In this document: positions 1 through 7,470 of the stretch, piece after piece
How the letters are laid out: each line of letters opens with the position of its first letter
Numbering within the stretch: the stretch's first letter is position 1
NCBI GenBank assembly: GCA_963830545.1
Contig: CAWHMK010000001.1
Location: 1,426,001-1,490,000, forward strand
DNA length: 64,000 nt
Origin: DATGJX01 sp963830545
Lineage (GTDB): Bacteria > Vulcanimicrobiota > Vulcanimicrobiia > Vulcanimicrobiales > Vulcanimicrobiaceae
Direction: 5' to 3'
Notes under the pieces: generated by a model
What the model saw: the letters and a program-made list of their open reading frames with translations, nothing else
Databases searched by the model: none
What the model was told of the DNA's origin: nothing
Translations under genes and position numbers: made by a program

Positions 1-122
1 CGCTCGTCGTGCGGGGCGGCCTCGGCGCGATAAAACGTGAGGTTCGCCGTGGCCGTACGCCGGCCGCGCTGGCGCAGGCGGTTGAAATCCGCCGTGCGGC
101 GCAGGCTGGCGAAGGAGCGCAT
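1..122 (-). CDS. rnpA: Ribonuclease P protein component, N-terminal fragment
   Basis: This is the protein subunit of RNase P, which helps the RNA subunit cut 5' leaders from tRNA precursors. Only about the first 40 residues lie in the window; the gene continues past base 1. The visible start reads MRSFASLRRTADFNRLRQRG, with the family pattern of a basic N-terminus, then a DF and R-x-x-x-G-R-R. The ATG (122-120) shares one base with the TGA of rpmH, so the two are translationally coupled. That is the usual rpmH-rnpA arrangement beside dnaA. The rest of the protein cannot be judged. Confidence 0.85.
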   Translation of the reverse strand, partial: MRSFASLRRTADFNRLRQRGRRTATANLTFYRAEAAPHDE

Positions 123-256
123 CAGACCGTCAGGCGCTTGCGGCCCTTCTTGCGGCGCGCGTTGATGACGCGCCGGCCGTTTTTGCTCGCCATGCGTTCG
201 AGGAAGCCGTGCACGCGCTTGCGGCGGCGGTTGTGCGGCTGAAAGGTCCGCTTCAT
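122..256 (-). CDS. rpmH: 50S ribosomal protein L34
   Basis: L34 is a 44-residue, very basic protein of the large ribosomal subunit. The frame starts MKRTFQPHNRRRKRVHGFLE and ends GRKRLTV, which is the family signature almost residue for residue, so identity is secure despite the small size. It is transcribed away from dnaA and overlaps rnpA by one base. Its promoter must lie in the 257-713 spacer, close to the 18-bp palindrome at 404-421. Confidence 0.97.
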   Translation of the reverse strand: MKRTFQPHNRRRKRVHGFLERMASKNGRRVINARRKKGRKRLTV

Positions 257-403
257 GGTCCTGGTGTTCTCCTACGGGGAAAATGCGGCAGCCTCGGCCG
301 CAAGGGGCACAGCCACCTAGTATAGGACCGCCCGCGCCGGAGCGTCAAGCGTCTTACCCGCGGGCCTCCCATCGATCTTGGAAAACGGCCCATCCGCGCT
401 CGC

Positions 404-421
404 TCTCCACACGTGTGGAGA
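404..421. repeat. 18-bp perfect palindrome between rpmH and dnaA
   Basis: TCTCCACACGTGTGGAGA is self-complementary over all 18 bases with no spacer. A perfect palindrome of this length in a regulatory spacer suggests a homodimeric protein site rather than an RNA hairpin, because it has no loop. It could be an operator for rpmH or dnaA, or an origin-binding factor site. No known consensus was recognised. Confidence 0.6.
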
Positions 422-561
422 ACGCTGTGGAAACTTCCTCCTCATGCCGTCTTAATGTTAGGGGAATCGCCCCATTTCGCAAGGGTTTTTGCGCATGTCA
501 AGGGCTCGGCCGAAACGTGCGCGGTGCGCGGATTTCCTCGTAAAATCGTGAGTTTTACACC

Positions 562-578
562 TGTGGATAAGTGGATAA
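562..578 (-). promoter_or_regulatory. DnaA box (consensus) with an abutting second box
   Basis: TGTGGATAA at 562-570 is the exact complement of the DnaA consensus TTATCCACA. AGTGGATAA at 570-578 differs at one base and shares its first base with the end of the previous box. Two same-direction boxes in an AT-rich stretch about 140 bp before the dnaA start fit DnaA binding for initiation or dnaA autoregulation. Confidence 0.75.
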
Positions 579-713
579 AATAGTCGGTAAAATCCGCAGG
601 ATAGGCGCCTGATTAAGCCAATTCGGCCCCTCCCATACTCGGGTGGACGCCCGGCGACTTTCGTCGGCTTCAACGCGGGATGCTACTTATTCATTAGCAA
701 GGACGGATTCAGG

Positions 714-2087
714 ATGGCGCTTGCGGTTGGCAACCCGGACATCTCGAACGATCTCTGGCAATCAGCATTGACGGCGCTCGAGCGCAAGTTCTCAAAACCC
801 ATTTTCGAGATGTGGATCAAGCCGCTTCGACTGGTCTCGCTGACCGGTGACGAGCTGCTCCTTGCGGTGCAAAACAACTTTGCTCGCGACTGGGTCGAAA
901 ACCGACTGAAGAACCAAATTTCCGAAGTCCTGGCCGAGATTTTCGGTACGGGCGTTCAGTTGCAGTTTACCGTGGTGCCCGAGGCGGCGGATGCGGCCGG
1001 CGGGACGCCTGTCCCGGCGACGGCCGCGGCCGCGGCAGTACGGCCCCAAAACGATTTTCGCCCCGGAAATCTGAACTCACGTTACACCTTCGAAGAGTTC
1101 GTCATCGGAAATTCCAACCGGTTCGCACATGCTGCGGCCCAGGCGGTCGCGGCGGCTCCGGCGCGCGCATATAATCCGCTGTTCCTCTACGGCGGCGTAG
1201 GTTTGGGGAAGACGCACTTGATGCATGCAATCGGTCATCGCGTGCTGCAGGACAACCCGGACGCCAACGTCGTGTACGTTTCGAGCGAAAAATTCACCAA
1301 CGAATTCATCATCGCGGTGCAAAACAACAAGACCGTCGAGTTCCGCAACAAATACCGGCAAGTCGACGTGCTGCTCATCGACGACATTCAATTTCTGGAG
1401 GGCAAGGAAGGCACGCAAGAAGAGTTCTTCCATACCTTCAACGCGCTGCACGAATCCGGAAGACAACTCGTCATCTCCAGCGATCGGCCGCCCAAGGAGA
1501 TTCAAACGCTGGAAAACCGCCTGCGTTCGCGATTCGAATGGGGATTGCTCACCGACATACAACCGCCGGATCTCGAAACGCGCGAAGCGATTCTGCGCAA
1601 GAAAGCCGAATCGGAAAAAATTCCCGTGCCGGACGAGGTGACCTCGTTCATAGCAAAAGTGATTCCGTCCAACATCCGCGAGCTCGAAGGCGCGCTCATT
1701 CGCGTCGTCGCGTTCTCCTCGCTCACCAAATCGTCCATCACCGTGGATCTCGCAGCGGAAGTCCTCAAGAACGCTGTGGCGCAAGCGCCGCTGCGCCGCG
1801 TGACGATCGCTTCAATCAAAGAAAAGATCGCCAAAGCGCACGGGCTCACCGTCAAGGAGATGGACAATCACCGCCGCGATCAGCGCGTGGCCGCGCCGCG
1901 GCAAATTGCAATGTTCGTCTGCACCGAACTGACCGACTGTTCGCTGCCGCACATCGCGCGCGAATTCAACAAGAAGGACCATACGACGGTCATGTACGCG
2001 CGCGACAAAGTCAAGGAACAAATGCAGCGCGACGAAGCGTACCGCAACAAAATCCGCTCGCTCATCGCCCTGTGCCAGAGCGATTGA
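714..2087 (+). CDS. dnaA: Chromosomal replication initiator protein DnaA
   Basis: This 457-residue AAA+ ATPase binds DnaA boxes, melts oriC and helps load the helicase. The N-terminal helicase-interaction domain spans about residues 1-85 and is followed by an Ala/Pro-rich linker. The AAA+ core has Walker A GGVGLGKT and Walker B LLIDDIQFL. The C-terminal domain IV has the DnaA signature around CSLPHIAREFNKKDHTTVM. The ATG at 714 gives the standard N-terminus ending in the FEMWIKPL region. Length and all motifs are normal and the frame is intact. A strong terminator follows, so dnaN is probably transcribed separately. Confidence 0.98.
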   Translation: MALAVGNPDISNDLWQSALTALERKFSKPIFEMWIKPLRLVSLTGDELLLAVQNNFARDWVENRLKNQISEVLAEIFGTGVQLQFTVVPEAADAAGGTPVPATAAAAAVRPQNDFRPGNLNSRYTFEEFVIGNSNRFAHAAAQAVAAAPARAYNPLFLYGGVGLGKTHLMHAIGHRVLQDNPDANVVYVSSEKFTNEFIIAVQNNKTVEFRNKYRQVDVLLIDDIQFLEGKEGTQEEFFHTFNALHESGRQLVISSDRPPKEIQTLENRLRSRFEWGLLTDIQPPDLETREAILRKKAESEKIPVPDEVTSFIAKVIPSNIRELEGALIRVVAFSSLTKSSITVDLAAEVLKNAVAQAPLRRVTIASIKEKIAKAHGLTVKEMDNHRRDQRVAAPRQIAMFVCTELTDCSLPHIAREFNKKDHTTVMYARDKVKEQMQRDEAYRNKIRSLIALCQSD

Positions 2088-2111
2088 GCGGCAGCGTTTG
2101 CGCGTGCCTGA

Positions 2112-2145
2112 ACGGCCCCGGTACCGCACCCGGGCCGTTTTTCTT
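2112..2145 (+). terminator. Rho-independent terminator after dnaA
   Basis: A GC-rich stem with arms ACGGCCCCGG and CCCGGGCCGT around a short loop is followed at once by TTTTTCTTT. It lies 25 bases past the dnaA stop and separates dnaA from dnaN. Confidence 0.8.
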
Positions 2146-2393
2146 TGCCTCGAAGTTTGTGCACGCTCTGCTGCACAGGGCGTGTGCGCGAGCGTGGATA
2201 ACTGTCCCGGGGCGCCGCGGCGTGCAGATGTGTAAGACCCTCCCGGGGTCATGCACAACTTATTCCGGGCGAAAAAGCGCGTCAGAACGAGAGAATCGGC
2301 GGTTCTTCGCAGAATACACCGCCTTACTACTAATACGGTTAGGTCTTGTTATATAAAAAGAACGCCGACGGACGAAAGACGAAGTGGAAAACC
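2146..2393. promoter_or_regulatory. dnaA-dnaN spacer with DnaA-like box and AT-rich dnaN leader
   Basis: No gene is visible between the dnaA terminator and dnaN. CGTGGATAA at 2193-2201 differs from the DnaA box TGTGGATAA at one base. The last 80 bases are AT-richer and include TTATATAA (2349-2356), which may be the dnaN -10 region, but no -35 at good spacing was found. In many bacteria this spacer is part of oriC, so it is an alternative or second half to the spacer upstream of dnaA. Confidence 0.4.
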
Positions 2394-3510
2394 GTGAAGT
2401 TTACCTGTAACACCAAAGACATCGCCGGCGCCGTTGGCGCGGCCAGCAAAGTCGTCAACGCGCACACGACCGTGCCGATCCTCTCCAACGTGCTGCTCAG
2501 CGCCGAGGAAGGCAAGATTGCGGTACGTGCCACCGACCTCGAGTTGACGCTCCAGCACGCGTTTCCGGCCGAAGTCAGCGAAGTCCGGCAGCGTCACCGT
2601 TCCGGCCAAACTGTTCAGCAGTTATCTGGGCAATCTGCAAGCCGGGCTCCTCGAACTGACCGGTACGCCCACGCGCGCCAGCATCAAGGTCGAGCGCAGC
2701 AACTACGATTTCCACGCCCTCCCGGCGGACGAGTATCCGCCGCTGCCGGCCGCCCAGCGCGGCCAGAATTTCCGGATAGGAGGCAAGCGCTTCCGCGACG
2801 GCGTCAACGCGACGATTTTCGCGGCTTCCGGCGAAGAAGCGCGCGGCGCGGTGCTGATGGGCACGCTGCTCGAAATCGAAGGTGATTCGCTTACCATGGT
2901 CGCGACCGACGGTTATCGCTTGGCGCGCTACCAAACCACGCTCGAGAGCGGCGTTTCCGGCGCGGAGAAATACATCGTGCCGTCGCGCGCGCTGGCCGAG
3001 GCTTCGCGCAATCTCGGCGGCACCGAAAGCGTCGAGGTGACGGTGCTGGGAGCGCAAAGCAACCAACTCATGTTTGCCGGCGCGGAAACCTCGATCGTCG
3101 TGCGCCTGGTGGACGGCCAGTATCCGAATTACGGGCAGGTCATCCCGGCGAAATTCGATCGTTCCGTCACGGCAAACACCGCCGCGCTCATCAGCGCTTT
3201 GCGGCGCGCGGAACTGGTCGCCGGCGATCGCGCGAGCATGGTGAAACTCGCGGTATCGAATCAGACGCTCATCGTCACCGCGAGTTCCGACGTTTCCGGC
3301 AACGCGTACGAAGAACTCGAAGTCGAGCAGCAGGGCGAGGATCTCACCATCGCGTTCAACGCGCGCTATTTGGTCGAGATACTCAACCACATCGACTCGG
3401 CGCAAACCGTTATGGAGTTTCTCGGGCCGCTCTCGCCGGCCGCGATTCGTCCGGTCGAACCGCTGGAGGGCGCGCAGCAGCTTTACGTGCTCATGCCGCT
3501 GCGTCAATAA
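2394..3510 (+). CDS. dnaN: DNA polymerase III beta sliding clamp (frame broken once)
   Basis: The ring-shaped clamp tethers Pol III to DNA. The GTG at 2394 gives the expected start (V/M)KFTCNTKDIAGAVGAASK. The frame breaks at about 2583: codons 1-63 read in one frame and the remaining ~308 in the +1 frame, down to the conserved C-terminal clamp end LMPLRQ. Deleting the T of AGTCC (2582-2586) restores SEAGSVTVPAKLF, a normal clamp sequence, and a 371-residue protein of standard length. Because dnaN is essential, a sequence error is more likely than a real null. It is one of about 20 such breaks in the window. Confidence 0.93.
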
Positions 3511-3547
3511 GGGGCGCGAGCACTCGCGGACTTCCACTGTTGCGAGC

Positions 3548-4657
3548 ATGCTCCTGACGACCGTACATCTTTCAAACGTGCGAAACTACGCACAGTTGGT
3601 ACTGCAGCCGGCAGCGGGGTTGAACGTTTTCGTCGGGCGCAACGCGCAAGGCAAGAGCAATTTACTCGAAGCGATCTCGCTGCTCGGAACCGGAAAGTCG
3701 TTCCGTACGTCGCGTGAACGCGATCTCATACGCGAAGGTTTCGAACTCGCGTCGATTTCCGGACAAGCGCAAGTGCGTGCCGGCAGCGTACGTTTGGGTT
3801 GCACGATCGCGGCCACGCCGCGCGGCACGCGCAAAGTCTATTCGATAAACGGTCAGGGTGTGCGTTACGCGAAGTTTTTGGGAAGCCTTCGGGTGGTCAC
3901 GTTCGTCCCGGCGGATTTGCAACTCGTCGCCGGCGCCCCGTCGCTTCGGCGAGCATTTCTCAACGTTGCGCTCGCGCAAGAGCAGCCCGCTTACTATCAC
4001 GATCTCGCCCGCTATCAAAAAGCGCTCGCGCAAAAATCGGCGCTGCTGCGCGGCGGCGACGAACCCGATGCGAAGTTGCTCGCGATCTACAACGAAACGC
4101 TCGTGCAGGCCGGCACCGCTATCATGCTGGCGCGCGAACAGTTCGTTCGCGTCCTCGGTTCGGCGGCCGCGCGCGTGCACTCACAGTGGACCGGCGGCAC
4201 GGAACGGCTCGAGATCGCGTACGAGCCGAGCGTGCCGTTCGAAGTGCCGGCGGCCGACGCGATCGCAGGCGCATTTTCCGCGCGCATACGCGCACTCGCG
4301 GCACAAGAATGCGCGCGCCAACTGAGTCTTGCGGGCCCACACCGCGACGATCTCGGGTTTCGCTTGGACGGCCGCTCTCTGGCAGCATACGGATCGCAAG
4401 GCCAGCACCGCACGGCGGTACTTGCGCTCAAGGTTGCCGAATACGGCGTCATGCACGAACGCTCCGGCGAGGCGCCGCTCTTGCTGCTCGACGACGTTCT
4501 TTCCGAACTCGATCCCGCGCGCGCCGAAGCGTTCCTGGCGGGCGTCGGTGCTTTCGAGCAAGCCTTCGTTACGGCAACGCATCTACCCGCGGGATTGCCG
4601 GAGGCGCGCCTTTACGCGATCGAAGATGCACGCGTCAGTGCTCGCGGCGCCGAATGA
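3548..4657 (+). CDS. recF: DNA replication and repair protein RecF
   Basis: RecF is an SMC-like ATPase that helps load RecA at gaps with RecO and RecR; recR lies in this window. The 369-residue frame is intact. The N-terminus has LSNVRNYAQL, then Walker A GRNAQGKSNLLEA. The C-terminus has the ABC signature region (SQGQHRTAVLALK) and Walker B LLLLDDVLSELD. It sits 37 bp after dnaN, and its TGA overlaps the ATG of the next gene, so the clamp-RecF-DciA genes form one unit. Confidence 0.96.
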   Translation: MLLTTVHLSNVRNYAQLVLQPAAGLNVFVGRNAQGKSNLLEAISLLGTGKSFRTSRERDLIREGFELASISGQAQVRAGSVRLGCTIAATPRGTRKVYSINGQGVRYAKFLGSLRVVTFVPADLQLVAGAPSLRRAFLNVALAQEQPAYYHDLARYQKALAQKSALLRGGDEPDAKLLAIYNETLVQAGTAIMLAREQFVRVLGSAAARVHSQWTGGTERLEIAYEPSVPFEVPAADAIAGAFSARIRALAAQECARQLSLAGPHRDDLGFRLDGRSLAAYGSQGQHRTAVLALKVAEYGVMHERSGEAPLLLLDDVLSELDPARAEAFLAGVGAFEQAFVTATHLPAGLPEARLYAIEDARVSARGAE

Positions 4658-5493
4658 AGCCGCTGGCACGCGCGCTGACGGCCTGGAAACCGCAAGTGCT
4701 GCATCCGGGCGACCCGCTTTCCGTGTTGCAAGCAGAGTGGCCGGAGATCGTCGGCGACGACGTCTCTGCGCAGACTCGTCCTGCCGAGATCGTGCGGGAC
4801 GCGCTCGTGGTCGTCACGCGTTCCAGTGCCTGGAGCCAGCAGCTCGCGTTTTTGAGCGAACGGATTTTGCGCGCCGTGCAAGAGCGTGCCGGCCTTTCCG
4901 TTCGAATGCTGCGTTTTCGCGTCGGGCGCGTCCGCGAACTCGGTGCATCTTCGGCAGCGCCGGTGCGGCGCAGCACTCGCCGCACCAAACGCGAATTGCG
5001 AACGTTCGATGCTGCACCGAGCCTGGAAGCGGCGATCGAACGTTTTCGCGCCGACGTTGCCGCCGCCCAGCGGGCGAAAGCTGCCGCCGGATGGAAAGAA
5101 TGCATTCGGTGCGGCGCGCGGACTCATACGGCGCCGGGGCCCTTCTGCGTGCCATGCGGCAACGCTCACGCACAGGAACGGGACGCGCAGGTCGCGCGGC
5201 TGCTGTTCGAGGCGCCGTGGCTGGGCTACGCGGGCATTGCGCCGCTGGTGCGGGGGTTTACACCGCGTGAATACGAGGCGGTTCGGCTTCGGCTGCTGCG
5301 CCGCTGGAAGGACACGCTCGAACGAATCCGGCGTTCGGCGCGGCCGCGGGTGACGATGCGCGATCGCTCGATTGCAAGTTCGTACGTGCTGCTCAAGAGC
5401 GAGCTGGAGCCGGACAAGATTGCGCCCGCCGTCGTGCGCGATTTGCTCGGCGACGAATTGCACGACATTTTTTACGGAAACGAGAACAACTAA
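4654..5493 (+). CDS. dciA: DciA-like (DUF721) helicase-loading protein with zinc ribbon
   Basis: DUF721/DciA proteins help load the replicative helicase DnaB in bacteria lacking DnaC or DnaI. The 279-residue product opens with the DUF721 domain (residues ~1-95, with WPEIVGDDVSAQTRP and a W-S-Q-Q-L motif). A charged linker follows, then a four-cysteine ribbon, CIRCG ... CVPCG, near residues 150-170. The C-terminal ~110 residues are basic and unrecognised. The position between recF and gyrB is where DUF721 genes are usually found. The zinc ribbon is an addition to the minimal family. Confidence 0.8.
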   Translation: MKPLARALTAWKPQVLHPGDPLSVLQAEWPEIVGDDVSAQTRPAEIVRDALVVVTRSSAWSQQLAFLSERILRAVQERAGLSVRMLRFRVGRVRELGASSAAPVRRSTRRTKRELRTFDAAPSLEAAIERFRADVAAAQRAKAAAGWKECIRCGARTHTAPGPFCVPCGNAHAQERDAQVARLLFEAPWLGYAGIAPLVRGFTPREYEAVRLRLLRRWKDTLERIRRSARPRVTMRDRSIASSYVLLKSELEPDKIAPAVVRDLLGDELHDIFYGNENN

Positions 5494-5499
5494 GAAAGC

Positions 5500-7401
5500 A
5501 TGGCAACGAATTACGGCGCGGAACAAATCGAGGTTCTGAAGGGCCTCGAGGCGGTTCGCAAACGCCCCGGCATGTACATCGGAAACACTGCCGAGCGCGG
5601 ACTCCATCAACTGGTGTACGAAGCGGTCGACAACGCCGTCGACGAGGCGCTCGCGGAATACGCGCATCAGATCAACGTCGTTCTCTACAAGGATGGGGCG
5701 TGCTCGGTCGAGGACGACGGACGCGGCATTCCGGTCGACATCCACGCCGAAGAGAGAATGCCCGCGGTCGAAGTGATCATGACGATTTTGCACGCGGGCG
5801 GCAAGTTCGGCAAGGGCGGCTATAAAGTTTCCGGCGGCCTGCACGGCGTCGGCATCTCGGTCGTCAACGCGCTCTCTTCGGAGATGATCACGCGCGTAAA
5901 GCGCGACGGCAACATCTACGAAATAAAGTTCGAACGCGGGCTGACCACGCAAAAGCTCAAGAAGATCGGCAAGACCTCCGGCGAGGACACCGGCACGTAT
6001 CAGTGGTTCAAGCCGGATACGGATGTGTTCGAAGTCACCGACTTTCACTGGGACGTGCTCGCGAAGCGGCTGCGCGAACTGGCGTTCTTGAATCGCGGAC
6101 TTGCCATTACGCTGCGCGACGAGCGTCCCGAGCCGGTGCGCGAGCGCACGTTCAAATTCGAGGGCGGCATCCTGTCGTTCGTGGAGTGGCTCAACGAGAA
6201 GAAAGATCCGATTCATCCGATCATATCCACGCACAACGAGCGCGACGGCGTCGACATGGAAGTGGCGATGCAGTGGACGGACACGTACAGCGAGATCATT
6301 TCCTCGTACGCCAACAACATCAATACGATCGAAGGCGGAATGCATCTCACCGGATTCCGCACGGCGATTAGCAATGCCGTGAACGGCTACGCGCGCAAAC
6401 GCGGGCTGCTCAAGGAGTCGGAGAGCAATCTTTCGACGGACGATTGTATGGAAGGATTGACGGCCGTGGTTTCGGTCAAACTCGCCGAGCCGCAGTTCGA
6501 AGGTCAAACGAAAACCAAACTCGGCAATGCGAACGTTCGCAACATCGTGTACGGCCTGGTCAACGAACGATTGGAATTCTTCTTCGAAGAGAATCCCAAA
6601 CACGCGCGTGCCATCGTGGAGAAGTGTATGCAGGCGCAGCGCGCGCGTGAGGCGGCGAAGAAAGCGCGCGACCTGTCGCGGCGCAAGAACGCGCTCGAAG
6701 GGTCCGGCCTGCCCGGCAAACTCGTCGACTGCAAGAACACCGATCCGGCTCAGAGCGAGATCTTTCTGGTGGAAGGCGATTCGGCCGGCGGAACTGCGAA
6801 GGGCGGACGCGATCCGAACACGCAGGCGATTCTGCCGCTGCGCGGCAAGATCCTCAACGTCGAGAAGGCCCGTTTGGACAAGGTGCTCTCGAACGAAGAG
6901 ATCCGCACGATGATCACTGCGTTCGGCACCGGGTTCGGCAGCGAGTTCGATTCTGCGAAGCTGCGCTACCACAAGATCATCATCATGACCGACGCGGACG
7001 TCGACGGTTCGCACATCCGCACGCTGCTGCTCACGTTCTTCTACCGGCAGATGAAGCCGCTGGTGGTAGACGGCTACGTCTATATCGCGCAGCCGCCGCT
7101 GTACGGGGTACGCAAAGGAAAGAAGCAATGGTACGCGTTCAGCGATGCCGAGCTGCGTTCCATCGTGGGCGAGGACGGTAAGGACTACGTCGTCCAGCAG
7201 TACAAGGGTCTGGGCGAAATGGATGCCGAGCAGCTGGCCGAGACGACCATGGAGGTCGGAAACCGCCGGCTCAAACAGATCACGGTCGAAGACGCGGTCG
7301 AGGCCGAGCAGATATTCACCGATCTCATGGGCGACAAAGTCGAGCCGCGCAAGCAGTATATCTTCGATTTCGCGCGATCCGTGAAGAACCTCGACCTCTG
7401 A
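5500..7401 (+). CDS. gyrB: DNA gyrase subunit B
   Basis: GyrB is the ATPase and TOPRIM half of gyrase, which introduces negative supercoils. The 633-residue frame is intact. The GHKL ATPase part shows DNAVDEALAEY and DGRGIPVD, then the transducer. TOPRIM shows EGDSAGGTAKGGRD and DADVDGSHIRTLL. The end PRKQYIFDFA fits the C-terminal R-K-x-[FY]-I motif. It starts 6 bp after dciA. A terminator follows directly and no gyrA lies next to it in this window. Confidence 0.98.
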   Translation: MATNYGAEQIEVLKGLEAVRKRPGMYIGNTAERGLHQLVYEAVDNAVDEALAEYAHQINVVLYKDGACSVEDDGRGIPVDIHAEERMPAVEVIMTILHAGGKFGKGGYKVSGGLHGVGISVVNALSSEMITRVKRDGNIYEIKFERGLTTQKLKKIGKTSGEDTGTYQWFKPDTDVFEVTDFHWDVLAKRLRELAFLNRGLAITLRDERPEPVRERTFKFEGGILSFVEWLNEKKDPIHPIISTHNERDGVDMEVAMQWTDTYSEIISSYANNINTIEGGMHLTGFRTAISNAVNGYARKRGLLKESESNLSTDDCMEGLTAVVSVKLAEPQFEGQTKTKLGNANVRNIVYGLVNERLEFFFEENPKHARAIVEKCMQAQRAREAAKKARDLSRRKNALEGSGLPGKLVDCKNTDPAQSEIFLVEGDSAGGTAKGGRDPNTQAILPLRGKILNVEKARLDKVLSNEEIRTMITAFGTGFGSEFDSAKLRYHKIIIMTDADVDGSHIRTLLLTFFYRQMKPLVVDGYVYIAQPPLYGVRKGKKQWYAFSDAELRSIVGEDGKDYVVQQYKGLGEMDAEQLAETTMEVGNRRLKQITVEDAVEAEQIFTDLMGDKVEPRKQYIFDFARSVKNLDL

Positions 7402-7404
7402 TTG

Positions 7405-7433
7405 AAAAGCGCCTTGCGACGCAGGGGCTTTTG
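7405..7433 (+). terminator. Rho-independent terminator after gyrB
   Basis: AAAAGCGCC and GGGGCTTTT form a stem with a ten-base loop, ending in a T-run. It lies 4 bases past the gyrB stop and closes the replication gene cluster. Confidence 0.7.
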
Positions 7434-7470
7434 ATTTCGTTGGGGGTATAACCCGCAACGGAGGGACGGC

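Larger units (their letters stand above)
257..713. other. rpmH-dnaA intergenic region, probable part of oriC
   Basis: This 457-bp spacer separates divergent rpmH and dnaA and holds no gene I can support. It carries an 18-bp perfect palindrome (404-421), a weak DnaA-box-like TGTGGAAAC (426-434), and an AT-richer patch around 540-590 with two DnaA boxes. The AT content, the boxes and the position beside dnaA suit a replication origin or its DnaA-titrating half. The dnaA-dnaN spacer also has a box-like site, so the origin may be bipartite. Promoters for rpmH and dnaA must also lie here but were not resolved. Confidence 0.6.
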
